From: Acanthacorydalis orientalis | Taxonomy: Eukaryota; Arthropoda; Insecta; Megaloptera; Corydalidae | Direction: 5' to 3' | NCBI GenBank assembly: GCA_034766995.1 | Contig: CM068315.1 | Coordinates: forward strand, 9,964,010 to 10,028,009 | DNA length: 64,000 bases | In this document: in pieces, positions 12,922-24,469 of the stretch | Numbering within the stretch: the stretch's first letter is position 1 | Layout of the letters: each line of letters opens with the position of its first letter | The notes under the pieces: generated by a model | Databases searched by the model: none | What the model saw: only the letters and a program-made list of their open reading frames with translations | What the model was told of the DNA's origin: nothing | Made by a program: the position numbers and the translations under genes

Positions 12922-13550
12922 TTATCAGATATTGGAGTTGGCTCGAGTGCTACATAGTCAGGAACTACTTTTACTTATGAGATATTTGTAAGGGAGAAAA
13001 AATGTACGGAATAAAGTTCACATGATATCGTTTTGTAAGACGCATTTTATAGATTTGAATAAATTTTACTTTCCCTTATTACATATTTTATGAACATTGA
13101 TATTGATTTTCGCGAACGAAACCACTCAATGATATGATTTCACATTCAGACGTCACTTTCTGATAACAGTGTTAATAAAAAAATCTACCTTATAAACAAA
13201 CGTCGGTTATAAAAGATTCTCGTTTCACTTGAAATAAAATATAAAACCGAATTTATGACAGATCAGAAAACGTCTCTTTTCTGTTGACTAACATGTCAGT
13301 AAAAATATATATTTTTTATTTATAATCTTATGATTGTTCTTATTTCTGGATAAATATAGAAGAAAATAATCAACTATTCATATTCTTAGAAAGAATATTT
13401 TTTTTTGTTTATAAAAGGAATACTTTTGACCTTAAATTTAGATAAACCCCTTTTATCTGAATTTACTTTATAAAATATTCATTTGAAATATATATCTACG
13501 TATTTAAAGATATATATATATATATATATATATATAAATTTATTTAGTAT
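11441..13550. other. AT-rich non-coding stretch
   Basis: No gene is seen. A TA array lies at 11527-11594, a (GTAT)n(TA)n array at 12850-12920 and TA at 13509-13536. A small GC-richer patch at 12735-12846 is listed separately. Confidence 0.55.
12735..12846. promoter_or_regulatory. Small GC-richer island
   Basis: About 110 bp with clear CpG content (ACGTGCTGCG, GAGCACGTC) stand out from the AT-rich surroundings. There is no open frame of note. It is a candidate conserved non-coding element on composition alone. Confidence 0.25.
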
Positions 13551-13958
13551 CCAAGTATTCTTGGACGTCATAGTTGAATTAATTTTCAACTGTATAATTA
13601 ACATAAAATATTAAACAATATTCAATATGTACTCTGACTGTAAACCTTTTAATATATTTTTTATAAATTTATACACTGAGAATGATGGAATCAACATGAA
13701 AATACGTACAAGTAAAAATCAACAATGATCATTAACCAATTATTGAATATTTTTGATTTTAAGATAATTTTAAAATTTTTGAGGTATGTGAAAAATCATT
13801 TGTAAAAATGGAGTAACGATCCATTTATGAAAATATATTTTTTACTTATTGATTACATTTTATGTATGTTTCCTTTGTTTATCATTTTGCATAATCAATG
13901 ATAAAAAGTCGTTAGTTTCAGTTATAATAATTTTCATACAAAAAGTATTCTTTTTAAG
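13551..13958 (+). repeat. Inverted-repeat pair, left copy (~408 bp)
   Basis: It matches the reverse complement of 18690-19097 along essentially its full length. Shared anchors are AGTATTCTTGGACGTCATAG at the outer end, AATCAACAATGATCATTAAC, TGAGGTATGT, AATCAATGATAAAAAGTC and CATACAAAAAGTATT at the inner end. No coding content is seen. It is either two copies of an unnamed repeat in opposite orientation, or long terminal inverted repeats around 4.7 kb. Confidence 0.85.
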
Positions 13959-14669
13959 AAATAGTATAAAATAATTTAAATTTTCTTGTCAACTTCTTTG
14001 ATAATTATTATTTTATATACATAATAATATATTATAAATTTTAATTAAATTTTTATAAATAACTATTTTACAAAATTAATCAACTATGTATTTAAAAATA
14101 AATCAACAAATCTATCACTTATGATTAATTCATAATTATTAAAAATATCTAATTGTTATTTAAACCCACTAAAGCTTCTCAAAACATATCACAAAATTAC
14201 ATTATACAAAAAAAAACATACATTGGGATTTTTGATACCAATTGTAATAAAAAAAATAGTGTTCACAAATGAAACAATAATTCATGTTGAAATGTGTTGT
14301 AATATTGGTCTATTTATTCCAATTGACAATTTTTATTCATCCCAATTGATGAGCAGTTTGAAGCGTGCTGTCATTGGAAATATGTCACAGAAAATATTTG
14401 TTTTAAAAATAACAGTTTTTGTGGATATTTTGAAAAAAAAACAATTTTTATGCTTCTTTTATATATTAGAAAAAAATTGGATTTGCTTTAAATAAATCGG
14501 ATTGATTGTTTTTTTCCTTTCTAATGTTCTTTTATTTATTTATATGAAAGAAACAAGATTTTATAAAGTAAGAAAACACGTCGTCACATAAATTTTCAGT
14601 TTGTGTGCTCTATAATCCTTTCAATCCGTTTTTGTTATTTTTTTTTATTATCTAGTGAAAACTTCACAA

Positions 14670-14716
<47 letters not shown>

Positions 14717-16083
14717 CATATATATATAGAGAGAGAGAGGGAGAGAAAGAGAGGAATAATGCATAAATCTATTTAAATTTATTATAGAAAGTTTACTTCT
14801 GTAATACATACTTCCGAATTGAGGACTTTTTTCAAAATTAAATCTTGAATATAAATGTGGTTTCATCAAGTATCTATACCAAAAAGTGTTAACTCATTAT
14901 TAATTACTTTACTCTTCCAATAACAGCACAGCAGGAATTTAATTGCCTGAAAATTTAAGTTGGCGTGAGATGCAGAACGCGTAAGCGAGTAACGTTTATA
15001 ACTCGCTAGCCGTCACAACGAATAAATTTATTTATTGTACTAGATAATTAACTGAATCCTTATAAACTTTTCCATAAAGTTATTTTTTCAATTGAAAATA
15101 TTAGACTCATATTAATTATAACTGAATTTCATAAAACTACTCAGTCATCTATAAGTATGCTTTTTAAATAACTTTTACAATATTTGAGTATGAAAAGTAT
15201 TTTCTAATGTCATCTAAATATACTTTTGTAAAATAAATAATTTTGTAAAACGCTTAAATGGCATCTAACAAAATTAAAAAATAATACCTTATTGAATAAT
15301 CACGTTATAGAATTCATAACTGATATTAAAATGTTTTGTTGTAAATATTTATTTTTTGAATAATATTTTCATCAACTCCAGTTGTGAATAATGTTGGTAT
15401 TAGTAATAGCCTTGTGTGTATTTTGCAGTCACTTATTGTTCGATAATTATTTTCTTTGTAAAGAGTTTTTATTAATAAATATAATACAATGAATTTAAAA
15501 TTGGCAATAGACTGTAAGTAAGATAATTGAATATAACGTACTTTGATGATGAACTATTGTTATAAAACACTATCGTAAAAACAAATATTCTACTTCTTTA
15601 ATTCTAACTTTTTGTTAAAAAAAATACGAAGCACGTTATAAAGTTTTCACAGATGATTTTTTTTCATTCTATAAACCACAAAAATCTGTCTGATCAAAAA
15701 TATTCAATAAATTATTATTGACTATTTTTAAATACTCCCTATGCACGTTTCAGTAAAGATCTATTATTTTAAGAACTGCAACTTACAAAAAAATCTTCAA
15801 TATTAGTGAAAAAATAAATCATTTTCATTTAAAAGTGAATTTATCAATAGTGTCAGAACTCTATTGGAATCTTGTAGAGAAATATAAGTTGATTCATTTT
15901 TCAAGTCAGTTGTATACATATTATGTTGTTATTTTTTAATTATTTTTTATTTCTCAATTATTTGTTCTTTTTCCACATATATTGATAATTCTAAAAACCC
16001 TCATATAAAATTTTATCTACTGCAATTTTCCTATTTTTTAATGTTTATAATAATAACCATAGCATATATTGTTGTAGTTATTT
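13959..16083. other. AT-rich non-coding stretch
   Basis: No gene is seen. Compound (TA)n and (GA)n lie at 14670-14755. A 90-codon open frame at 14223-14495 (+) has low-complexity, AT-driven composition and no recognised domain. A GC-richer patch of about 60 bp lies at 14955-15017. Confidence 0.55.
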
Positions 16084-16228
16084 TTGTTGTCCTTGAAGTC
16101 ACTATTTTAATTTTTTCTTCCAATACTAGTCTCGTCTATCGACACTTTCAAACTTATCCACGTCTATTCACTATTCATAAACGAAACCTTTACTCGAAGA
16201 AAAAAATCAGTGACTTCAAGGACAAGAA
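16084..16228. mobile_element. Small MITE, copy 1
   Basis: A 145-bp element with near-perfect terminal inverted repeats: TTGTCCTTGAAGTCACT at the left end and AGTGACTTCAAGGACAA at the right end, the similarity continuing inward through TTTTTTCTTC and GAAGAAAAAA. There is no coding capacity. A related copy lies at 18511-18690. The superfamily is not assigned and no target-site duplication is clear. Confidence 0.75.
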
Positions 16229-16599
16229 ACATAACTTCAAATGTAGGTACACATATATGAAACAAATTTCAATATACTGTTGTAGCACAATATATACTTG
16301 TTATAAATCTATTTAATTTCGGTATATAATACAAGAAGTATAGTTACTTGCATAATATAAAATAAGAATTAAACAAATCATTTTCATTTAATAAAATTAA
16401 CGTTTTACAGACTATATCAAATTTAAAAATATGTATATAAAATTTCTTACTTTACTACCTAAAGAATTTATATGTAAAAAATAATAAATATAGAAAAATA
16501 TAAATTATGTTTAAAGTGTTAACGATTTGTATTCTCTTACAAAATGACTTTTTAAATAACAATTTCTATTTATTAACTTCTTTTCTATAAAAAATACAA
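16229..16599. other. AT-rich non-coding stretch
   Basis: Nothing recognisable is seen between the MITE and the mariner remnant. Confidence 0.6.
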
Positions 16600-17196
16600 A
16601 GAAATTTGAGTCAAAACAATGAAATTCTGGCGAACGTGCATCAAAGAAGGAAAAAGTCATTGCATCAGCTGGAAAGGTTATAGCGATTGTTTTCTGGGAT
16701 GCTCATGGAATATTGCTAATCGACTATCGTGAAAAAGAGAAAACAATAACAGAAGCATTCTATGCATTGTTATTAGATCAACTGAATAAAGTAATCAAGA
16801 AAAAACCTCATTTGGTAAAGAAAAACGTTTTCTTCCATCACGACAATCTACTGATACACAAATAAACACTTGCGATAGAAAATTGTATGAATTGGACTGC
16901 AAATTGCTTCCATATCCACCATATTCTCCAGATTTGGCACCGTGTGACTTTTCTCTGTTTTCAAACTTGAAGAAATGGTTCAGAGGTAAAAGATTTGCAT
17001 CTAATTTGGAAGTCATCGCTGCTGTAAATGCCTATTTTGAGAAATTTAACAAACTGTATTATTCGGAAGAGATAAAAAATTGGAAATTCATTGGACTAAG
17101 TGCATCGACATAAAAGGAAGTTACCTTGAAAAATAAAAAAGAATTTGTACAAAAAAATGTGTTTTCTTGTTAAATACGGGTACTTATAACTAAACC

Positions 17197-17202
<6 letters not shown>
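16600..17202 (+). mobile_element. Mariner (irritans-type) remnant, 5'-truncated
   Basis: The 3' two-thirds of a mariner transposase is readable on the + strand across two frames. In order: GERASKKEKVIASAGKVIA, VFWDAHGI, KKNVFFHHDN carrying the second catalytic Asp, a stop, then after a frameshift YELDCKLLPYPPYSPDLAPC with the third Asp in the following CDF, FSNLKKWFRGKRFASNLEVI and AYFEKFNKLYYSEEIKNW. This order and the final YYSE motif are typical of irritans-type mariners. The first catalytic Asp and the DNA-binding domain are missing. The right end (about 17180-17200, TACTTATAACTAAACCCTCA) resembles the terminal repeat of the mariner at 50112-50972 and runs straight into a (TA)n array. The copy is dead. 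Confidence 0.88.
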
Positions 17203-17237
<35 letters not shown>

Positions 17238-17267
17238 GTGTGTGTGTGTGTGTGAGAGAGAGAGTAT
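17203..17267. repeat. Compound (TA)n(GT)n(GA)n microsatellite
   Basis: TA, then GT, then GA runs, directly abutting the mariner 3' end. Confidence 0.9.
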
Positions 17268-17879
17268 AAATATAGACGTACATGTACGAGTCTTAATAAA
17301 AAAAATTTAATATTTGAAAAATATAAACGAAACTTTCTTAAAAGGAAAAGTATTTCCTTCATCTTTTATATTGATATTCAATAAAAAAATTTAAATATAG
17401 AATATGTTTCCAAATTAATAACTATTTTTAATTATAAATAGTACACTCTAAACAGTGTGTATATAAATAGTGCATGTTATTTTAACTCGTTTAGGAAATT
17501 AATATGACATGCAAATGGCTCCATACATTTAATGGAAAACTATAAAGAAACTGCATAAACTGTGACAGAATCATTAAGTTTAATGGAAAAGCACATTAAC
17601 ATTTTATTCAAAGAGTTTAAGTAAAGATAATTAACTTAATCAAACGCTTCTGTACATATAATTTGTTTCGCTGCAGATATAACTCAGACAGGAGGTTAAA
17701 TATAAAGCGATATATAATTCTGTACATTCTGTCACTTAATCATAGTTAAACGAGACAATAAAAAAGTTTATAATAAACCAAACTTTTTGCTGACATATAC
17801 ATATATATATATATTCATAAGCGTATGGTACTAAATTATATTACACACAGTAATTTCATTATGTGACAAGTTGTTAATT
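17268..17879. other. AT-rich non-coding stretch
   Basis: No gene is seen. A short TA array lies at 17797-17814. Confidence 0.6.
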
Positions 17880-18215
17880 CACCAGGTCACCAATTTAAAT
17901 ATCTCGTTCAAATGCATGCGGTCGTGATAAAATCATAAAGGGACGAGAAGTGTACATATGTGGGAACTATGTACGAAATTGCAACGACCGTCGGAGCTTA
18001 TTTGCAGTATAATATCCACACCTCCATTACACGTGACTCGAATGTGTTATTTGAACTGTTATCCGGGCGTGAAAGCGCGCGCGAGGTACCTGAAAAATAT
18101 CAACTTTCAATTTTATAGTGTGTTGTCTCATGTATCGAAGAAAACGGAACATTTGTAATGTTTCACGTTCGTGTTTTTACCCGGAAAATGTTTCGATTCC
18201 GTACTTTTTAGTATA
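17880..18215. promoter_or_regulatory. GC-richer, CpG-containing island
   Basis: About 330 bp of unique, non-repetitive sequence with many CpGs (for example AAAGCGCGCGCGAGGTACC). Open frames are short and unrecognised. The base composition contrast resembles conserved non-coding DNA in AT-rich insect genomes. No function is shown by the sequence itself. Confidence 0.35.
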
Positions 18216-18510
18216 TATAGTTTGACAGAAATGTTTCGAGTTTTTTCTTTGTTTATTACTTTTATTTTAATAATATATTTATTCATTATCAAAAGTTTTT
18301 TTCAATAAAACTTATGTTTGAAACAAGTATTAATAATTAATATAAAGGAAGAAAACATTAATTGGAAAATACTTTTAAGAATCAACAAATTAAAATATTA
18401 TTTACCAAAGTAACTAAAATAAAAAACTATTTACTTGTAAAAGAAAAATTTTAATTAATTATAAAAGAATGTTATGAAAACTAAGAAAAATAATTTAAAG
18501 TTATATTTTT
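18216..18510. other. AT-rich non-coding stretch
   Basis: Nothing recognisable is seen. Confidence 0.6.
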
Positions 18511-18690
18511 TGTTCTTGAAGTCACTATTTGATTTTTTTTCTTCCACTACCGGTGTTGTCTGTCTATATCTTCACGTCGATACTTGTATCTACCGGATCC
18601 AACAATAATACAATCGAGTGATTATTATCAGCCTAAATATGTCGATAAATGTAACCTATAGTGGGGAAAAAAATTAAATAGTGACCTTTT
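18511..18690. mobile_element. Small MITE, copy 2
   Basis: The left end TGTTCTTGAAGTCACTATTT and the inverted GAAAAAAATTAAATAGTGAC at the right match the termini of the element at 16084-16228. The outermost right end is eroded and runs into the repeat beginning at about 18690. The interior differs from copy 1. Confidence 0.65.
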
Positions 18691-19097
18691 TAAAAAATAA
18701 TACTTTTTGTATGAAAATTATTATAACTCAAACTAAAGACTTTTTATCATTGATTATGCAAAATGATAAACAAAGAAAACATATATAAAATGTAGTCAAT
18801 AAGTAAAAAATATATTTTAATAAATTGGTCGTTATTCCATTTTTACAAATGATTTTTTACATACCTCAAAAATTGTAAAAATGTCTTTAAATTAAAAATA
18901 TTCAATAATTGGTTAATGATCATTGTTGATTTTTACTCGTACGCATTTTGATGTTGATCCAATCAGTCTCAGTATATAAATATATAAAAAATACATTAAA
19001 AGATTATACAATCAGAGAACATATTGAGTTATTGTTTAATATTTTGTATAAATTATACAGTCGAAAATTAATTCAACTATGACGTCCAAGAATACTT
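18690..19097 (-). repeat. Inverted-repeat pair, right copy (~408 bp)
   Basis: Reverse-complement partner of 13551-13958. The outer end reads ATGACGTCCAAGAATACTT, the mirror of the left copy's outer end. Differences are scattered substitutions and small indels. Confidence 0.85.
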
Positions 19098-20095
19098 ATA
19101 AAAATAAAGAAAAATATCTTCAAATCCAGGTAAAGAAGTATGATAAAATATAAATAGTATTTAAATAAAGATAATACCCCATTTACAGATCAAAACATTC
19201 AAAAATAAATTTTAACCTTCCACTTTCCACATACATCTAAACTTTTTTTTCTGATTAAAATATTCAATTATTTTTAATATTATTTGAATGTTTTAATATA
19301 TAAAAAGATTAGCTCTCTGATAACGATGAACTCGGCATCTAAATGCATATAAACCATTTTAAAATTAACAATAAATTATTATTAAACTTTTGTGTGATCT
19401 TAAGAGAATGAAAATTAATTTGTAAAAATAAATTTAACCACAGCATCAAGAGATAGATTTTGTAAGAAAAGGTAATTTAAAATTTCATCAATAATTTACA
19501 AGATAACATTGATCTAAAATAACTATCGTTATTAATTTTTTTGGTAAAATTTATTTTAAAAAAGTTTCCTTTGAAACTAAATCACAAGGTTTAATTAATT
19601 ATATAGAAAAATTATATTATTCAAAATATGAGAGATTACTTGATTAGATTATTGGATAGTTATGATTAAAAAATATTAAAAATAATAATTTTTTACTTTG
19701 ATATAAAAGACAGAGAGACAGAAAGACAAAAAAGGAAAAAAAATAATAAATGTGTATTAATTACATAGTAGGATATCAATGGACATTTATTTGTTTTTAT
19801 AGAAATAGTTATTTCAAAATTGATAGATTTTAAATTTTATCGTAAGTAAACTATTATTCATTTTTAGATATTTTATCAAATAAATTTAATGTTTTTTTTT
19901 TAAAAAAATACACTATTCACTAGTATTATAATTAATACGATTATTGAAAATATTATATATGGATTATTTATTGTTACATTTTATAATGGTCCTGTCTAAT
20001 GATTTTTATGAATTATTATTGTATAAAATAATTTATGACTAATTTATTTCAAATTAATACTCGTCATGATTTGTGATATTTGTGTATCCATAAAA
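19098..20095. other. AT-rich non-coding stretch
   Basis: No gene or element is recognised. Confidence 0.6.
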
Positions 20096-20560
20096 TATTA
20101 GTAATTGTTCTACTGTACATGTATCGAATTACAAACTGCCTACTAGAACAAGTTGACTTTGTCGTCAGTGCTTTCATGGTTGCTCCACATGTGTGACCTC
20201 CGAAATCTACTAGATACGCGATGGCGTCGATCGAAATCCCGACACATCTCGTATCGTTTCTAACATCTAGCAACGACCCCAGAATCTCAAAATGGTGTAT
20301 AACAACGGCAGCAAGAGACATGCTCTCAGCAGTTATGACAGCTGTGCTAGGCGTTAATAAAGAAATATTACAGTGTCGGGATCTTTAGCACGGTTCGGCT
20401 AAACCAGCACGTTTTTTTTTCCTACCCTTCTTCGTGTAATCTGGCAATACGGTGGCGCCTACATAGGGGACCCGTTAAATAACCACAAAGGGTAGAAAAT
20501 TCTACGTCCGACCGTCGTCTAGTAATACCAATTATGGAGATATCTCGACGGGCTGATGAC
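20096..20560 (+). mobile_element. Possible LTR-retrotransposon LTR and leader remnant
   Basis: TGGCGCCTACATAGGGGAC at 20453-20471 looks like a tRNA primer-binding site, since the TGGCGCC start is what a lysine-tRNA-type site begins with. It is preceded by GC-richer sequence with an AATAAA signal (about 20357) and a possible degenerate LTR start near 20331 (AGTTATGACAGC). No second LTR, gag or pol is visible in the window. It could be a 5' LTR-plus-leader scrap, or an unrelated CpG-rich island. The boundaries are uncertain. Confidence 0.33.
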
Positions 20561-20828
20561 AAATAAGTGAGGTTTATCATTTCATTAGTCAATGTGCGTC
20601 TAGTGTAAATAGTAAATTGAGAGTTATTGTCGAAAATATTGTTATTGATTATATGATTTATTAAAAAAATATATGAAATACTGCTCTAATAACTATGAAA
20701 AATAGTGTTCTGTATAATATACTATATATATATATAAACGAAGATAAAAAATTGAATTTGTCTTTGTTATGTACATAAATTAATAATGTCTGTTTTGTTT
20801 ATCATTTTATAAGTCGATCTGTGTGTGA

Positions 20829-20880
<52 letters not shown>

Positions 20881-22087
20881 TTCAGGTATTTATTCTCAAT
20901 TTATACTTATTTTAGAACGAAAAAAAGACATTAACTTTCGTTTTCATTTTATGTAAGATAAAAATTTGTTAAATTATTAAAGTAGAAAGAAGGAGAATTT
21001 CCTGTTTTTTTATAAAATTATTACATTTTTAAATATGTTTCTTCGAATATTAAATCTTGAGAGTAACATGTATGAACATCTCTATTTATGACTTTCATTG
21101 TCCCATCTTTCAATGTGTAAATACCTTAATCCAAATATAACGGAACGAATATAAATATCCAATGAAAATCATACATTTGTTTAGTTATTCGTTATATATT
21201 AGTTATGTAAATAATTGATAATGATATAAAAGTAATTTAAAATATTTAATTGAATCATAGAAAAATTTAAAAGGTACATGAAAATTATCAATCATTTTAT
21301 AATGAATTTAATTAAAGAATCGACTGTATAAATATTTAATTCAATAGTTTTTCTTACTTTTTAAAAATTTTCATTGATTGCTGAACGATTCTACAAATAT
21401 ATTTTTAATACAACAATAGAATTTAAATTCAATAGAGTTCTGATACAGAAACTAAGTTAACTTTCACAAACATTTTATTTCATTCTACAAACTCAATAAA
21501 ATTCTGCTAATTAAAAAATTCCAATAAAATTATCAATCAAAATAATAACTACTGATTTACTGAACATATTTTTACTGCAGATATATTTTAGTTTGTGTGA
21601 TGAAAAAAAATAATTAATATCTGAAAATAGACTGACCATAAATATATCTTATTTTTTAACATAAAAAGATAAAAATATTTTTTTTTCCTATAAATCAGAA
21701 AGATATACACTTCATATATTTAGTAAAAAAACATATCTAATTCTATTTAAATTATCTTATATATACACCAAGCATTTTTCAACCAAGTAAATATTCAAAT
21801 GATTAAACTTTTAGAACCTATATATATATATATATATATATATAATACCATTATATTACGATCAAATTTTAAAAATGCAACTATTTTGAATTTTGACAAA
21901 AAAATATGAAAAAAATATATTTTAAATTTATGAAACAAAAAACATTGATTCTTTTTTACCTAACTAAATATAATATTAATTATATCCATCTCGTAAACTA
22001 TTTAAAAATATGAGACCATGGTTTTTACATATTGTATGTATGAGAAATTGCCATAAGAAATATAAAAACCACAGAACGCAACAATGG

Positions 22088-22125
<38 letters not shown>

Positions 22126-22559
22126 CAAAAAAAATTAAATCCAATTTCAAATTTATTGACTGATATTTTCAGTTTTAACTACACAATGCAACGCGGTTAG
22201 TATTTAAACAACTCCAATATGAAAATAATTATAGTACCTTCCTAAGATTATGCGTTTATATATATATATATATAATTTTATGGTTTATAAAAGTATGTAA
22301 TACATATATACATATGTTGGTATGAATAGAAAACATTATCTGAAATGTTATTATACTTTCGCCATTCAATTTCCTTCGCAGTAATATCGTGTGTACATAC
22401 ACAAGAGGTAATAAGATAAAAACAATAAAAAAAGCATTTCGCAAAGCTTAGTTAGATGAAAGTAACGCAAAGCACATAAATGTAACTAAATAACCACATT
22501 GTAGAGGTCCATAGTCATTCATATATATGTATACACATACACGTATATTGGCAAACACA
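20561..22559. other. AT-rich non-coding stretch
   Basis: No gene is seen. TA arrays lie at 20833-20875, 21821-21844, 22089-22124 and 22256-22274. Confidence 0.6.
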
Positions 22560-22696
22560 AGTACACGTTCACTTGAGAGTTAAATTGAGGAAAATTGAAC
22601 TGGAGGACGAATAAGTTGCCACCGTAGCGACAACAGTCGACTTTTGTCTGAGGATAAGCCAGTTCTTTTTGTGAAGCGATTACATTTCTGTTGCAG
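22560..22696 (+). other. GC-richer flank upstream of the candidate exon
   Basis: It has the same composition shift as the exon, is closed by stops in the exon's frame (TAA at 22655-22657), and ends in a polypyrimidine-rich acceptor. It would be intronic, or 5' UTR if the exon is a first exon. Confidence 0.35.
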
Positions 22697-22903
22697 GAGT
22701 CGCATTATGACAATACAATAGAATCTCATATCAAAGGGATGACTGAATGTTGGAACTTTGACGTGAGGAGTCGACATTGTCGGGCGTTGACAGATCCTTC
22801 ATCTAGGACTCGAGCTGCAGTGGAGGCGGAATCAGCGCGTATTCGAACGAGGCGGAGTCGCACAACGGCGACGTCTTTAGAATTCGTTGACACTTCTTGT
22901 TCA
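22697..22903 (+). CDS. Candidate internal coding exon (69 codons, phase 0-0)
   Basis: A GC-rich open segment begins directly after ACATTTCTGTTGCAG, a good pyrimidine-rich acceptor, and ends at TCA before GTAAGT, a strong donor. It is exactly 207 bp with no stop in frame, so skipping or including it would preserve frame. The peptide starts ESHYDNTIESHIKGMTECWN and continues into a basic, Ser/Thr/Arg-rich stretch (ARIRTRRSRTTATS), then LEFVDTSCS. The upstream frame hits a stop at 22655, supporting a splice or translation start here. An in-frame ATG at 22739 makes a first coding exon a possible alternative. I do not recognise the protein. The peptide looks like a disordered linker. No partner exon was found in the window, so flanking introns would be long. 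Confidence 0.6.
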
Positions 22904-24351
22904 GTAAGTACATACATTGCGATCAGTTTTCATAAATTTGTAACTTTTAATATTTTTCAAATTTTTTCGACCAGTTCATTAGAAGTTTTTTGTTTATATA
23001 CTGTACATTTTCACAAATCTAGTACATTCATCGTTTATCTAGTTAATAAGAATATGTTTTATACCTACATTAAAAAGATAGCTGACTTTTCTTACTCCTA
23101 GGAAAGATATTGTTTAATAAATACTATTTTTATGTATACCTTTCAGTTTTTCTGTATATCTAAAATTAATAACATTAAGATCTTCTTAACAATTAAGGAA
23201 AGAAGAATCTTTATGTAGTACATGATTGTTTAAAAAAAAATTAATATGTTTTAATCTGGCTTTTATTTTTAAACAAAAAAAATAGCATCAGAAAATTCGT
23301 ATTAAATAAAAAATAAATCTCAAAGAATAAGTTCATTATACATTATTTTTTCTATAATTATAAATAAAAAAAGTACTTAAAGAAAATTAATTAAAGGCTG
23401 AAACAAAATATTTTCAATAAAATCCATTTACGTTTAACCACAAAACACTCATCAATATTCATTCATTTATAAAAGTGTTCTTCAAAGTGTGTTTCGCGTA
23501 ACAAAGTCAAAATTCGAAAGAATTTTTTTTTAAAAAAACAAAAAATTCAAAATAGTTAATTTATAATAATTTCTTTTACCTATTATTATGCAATAAAACT
23601 GTATTTATGAGTACATATAACGACCTCGCTCAATCAGATGTAAATAAAATTTAGTCATATAAGAAGGCTGATTTTCAAATCTTGTTGGGTACGCATCTTG
23701 AGTTTTTTGGGGATGATAGGAGCTCCACAAAAAACTATTGTCTTAAAGGTTTCGTAAGTTAACAAAGTTTGAAGACCACAGACAACTACAATAATACAAA
23801 TTTTATCATTTCTCTCAAAAATAATGTGTTAGGAAATTAATTATAGTTTACAATGACTTATTGCATTGACATTGACCTTTAATATTAGTTACAAATAATG
23901 TAAGACAGATTATAATATTAAGTCAATATTATAAACATAAACACTGGATTATCAAAACATTACATATTAATTATTTCTCATTAGTTTTAAATTAATACCG
24001 AATGTGGAAGACTATTGAATTAAATATTCTTATAAAATATTCTTATTAAACAAATACTTTATTTAAAATAGTCTATGCATCTTATGAAATAAGAACAATA
24101 TTTTATATAATGTTTTAAAGATAGTTTAACAATTATAGAAATTAAAAGATTAAATTCATTTTTTATCTATTTTTAATTCAAATACCTTTTACTTAAATGA
24201 AAGTCGAATGGAATAATACATAGGTAAAGAAATTTCGGAAACATAGGTGCTTGGTGAACTGTAAAGAAGACAATACAAACAAAACAGTGAAAGGAAATGA
24301 CATTCACAATATGAAATAATCTCTTAAGAACTGCTACACAAATTCAAACGT

Positions 24352-24407
<56 letters not shown>

Positions 24408-24469
24408 ACATATTACATTTGTGTTAAGTTGAACGTTTGATATTTTCTTATCCTATATTTGTGCTTTAT
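22904..24469. other. AT-rich non-coding stretch after the exon
   Basis: No gene is seen. A slightly GC-richer, unique patch lies at 23610-23800. A compound (CA)n(TA)n lies at 24351-24405. Confidence 0.55.
24351..24405. repeat. Compound (CA)n(TA)n microsatellite
   Basis: An ACACACAC run followed by about 45 bp of TA. Confidence 0.95.

Noticed and set aside
14223..14495. 90-codon + strand open frame
   Set aside because: AT-driven hydrophobic and Lys-rich composition, no domain, no splice sites or regulatory context. Likely chance.
13551..19097. A Polinton-like element bounded by the 408-bp inverted repeats
   Set aside because: No polymerase, integrase, ATPase or capsid coding is seen between the copies, and 5.5 kb is too short. 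Kept only as an unnamed inverted pair.
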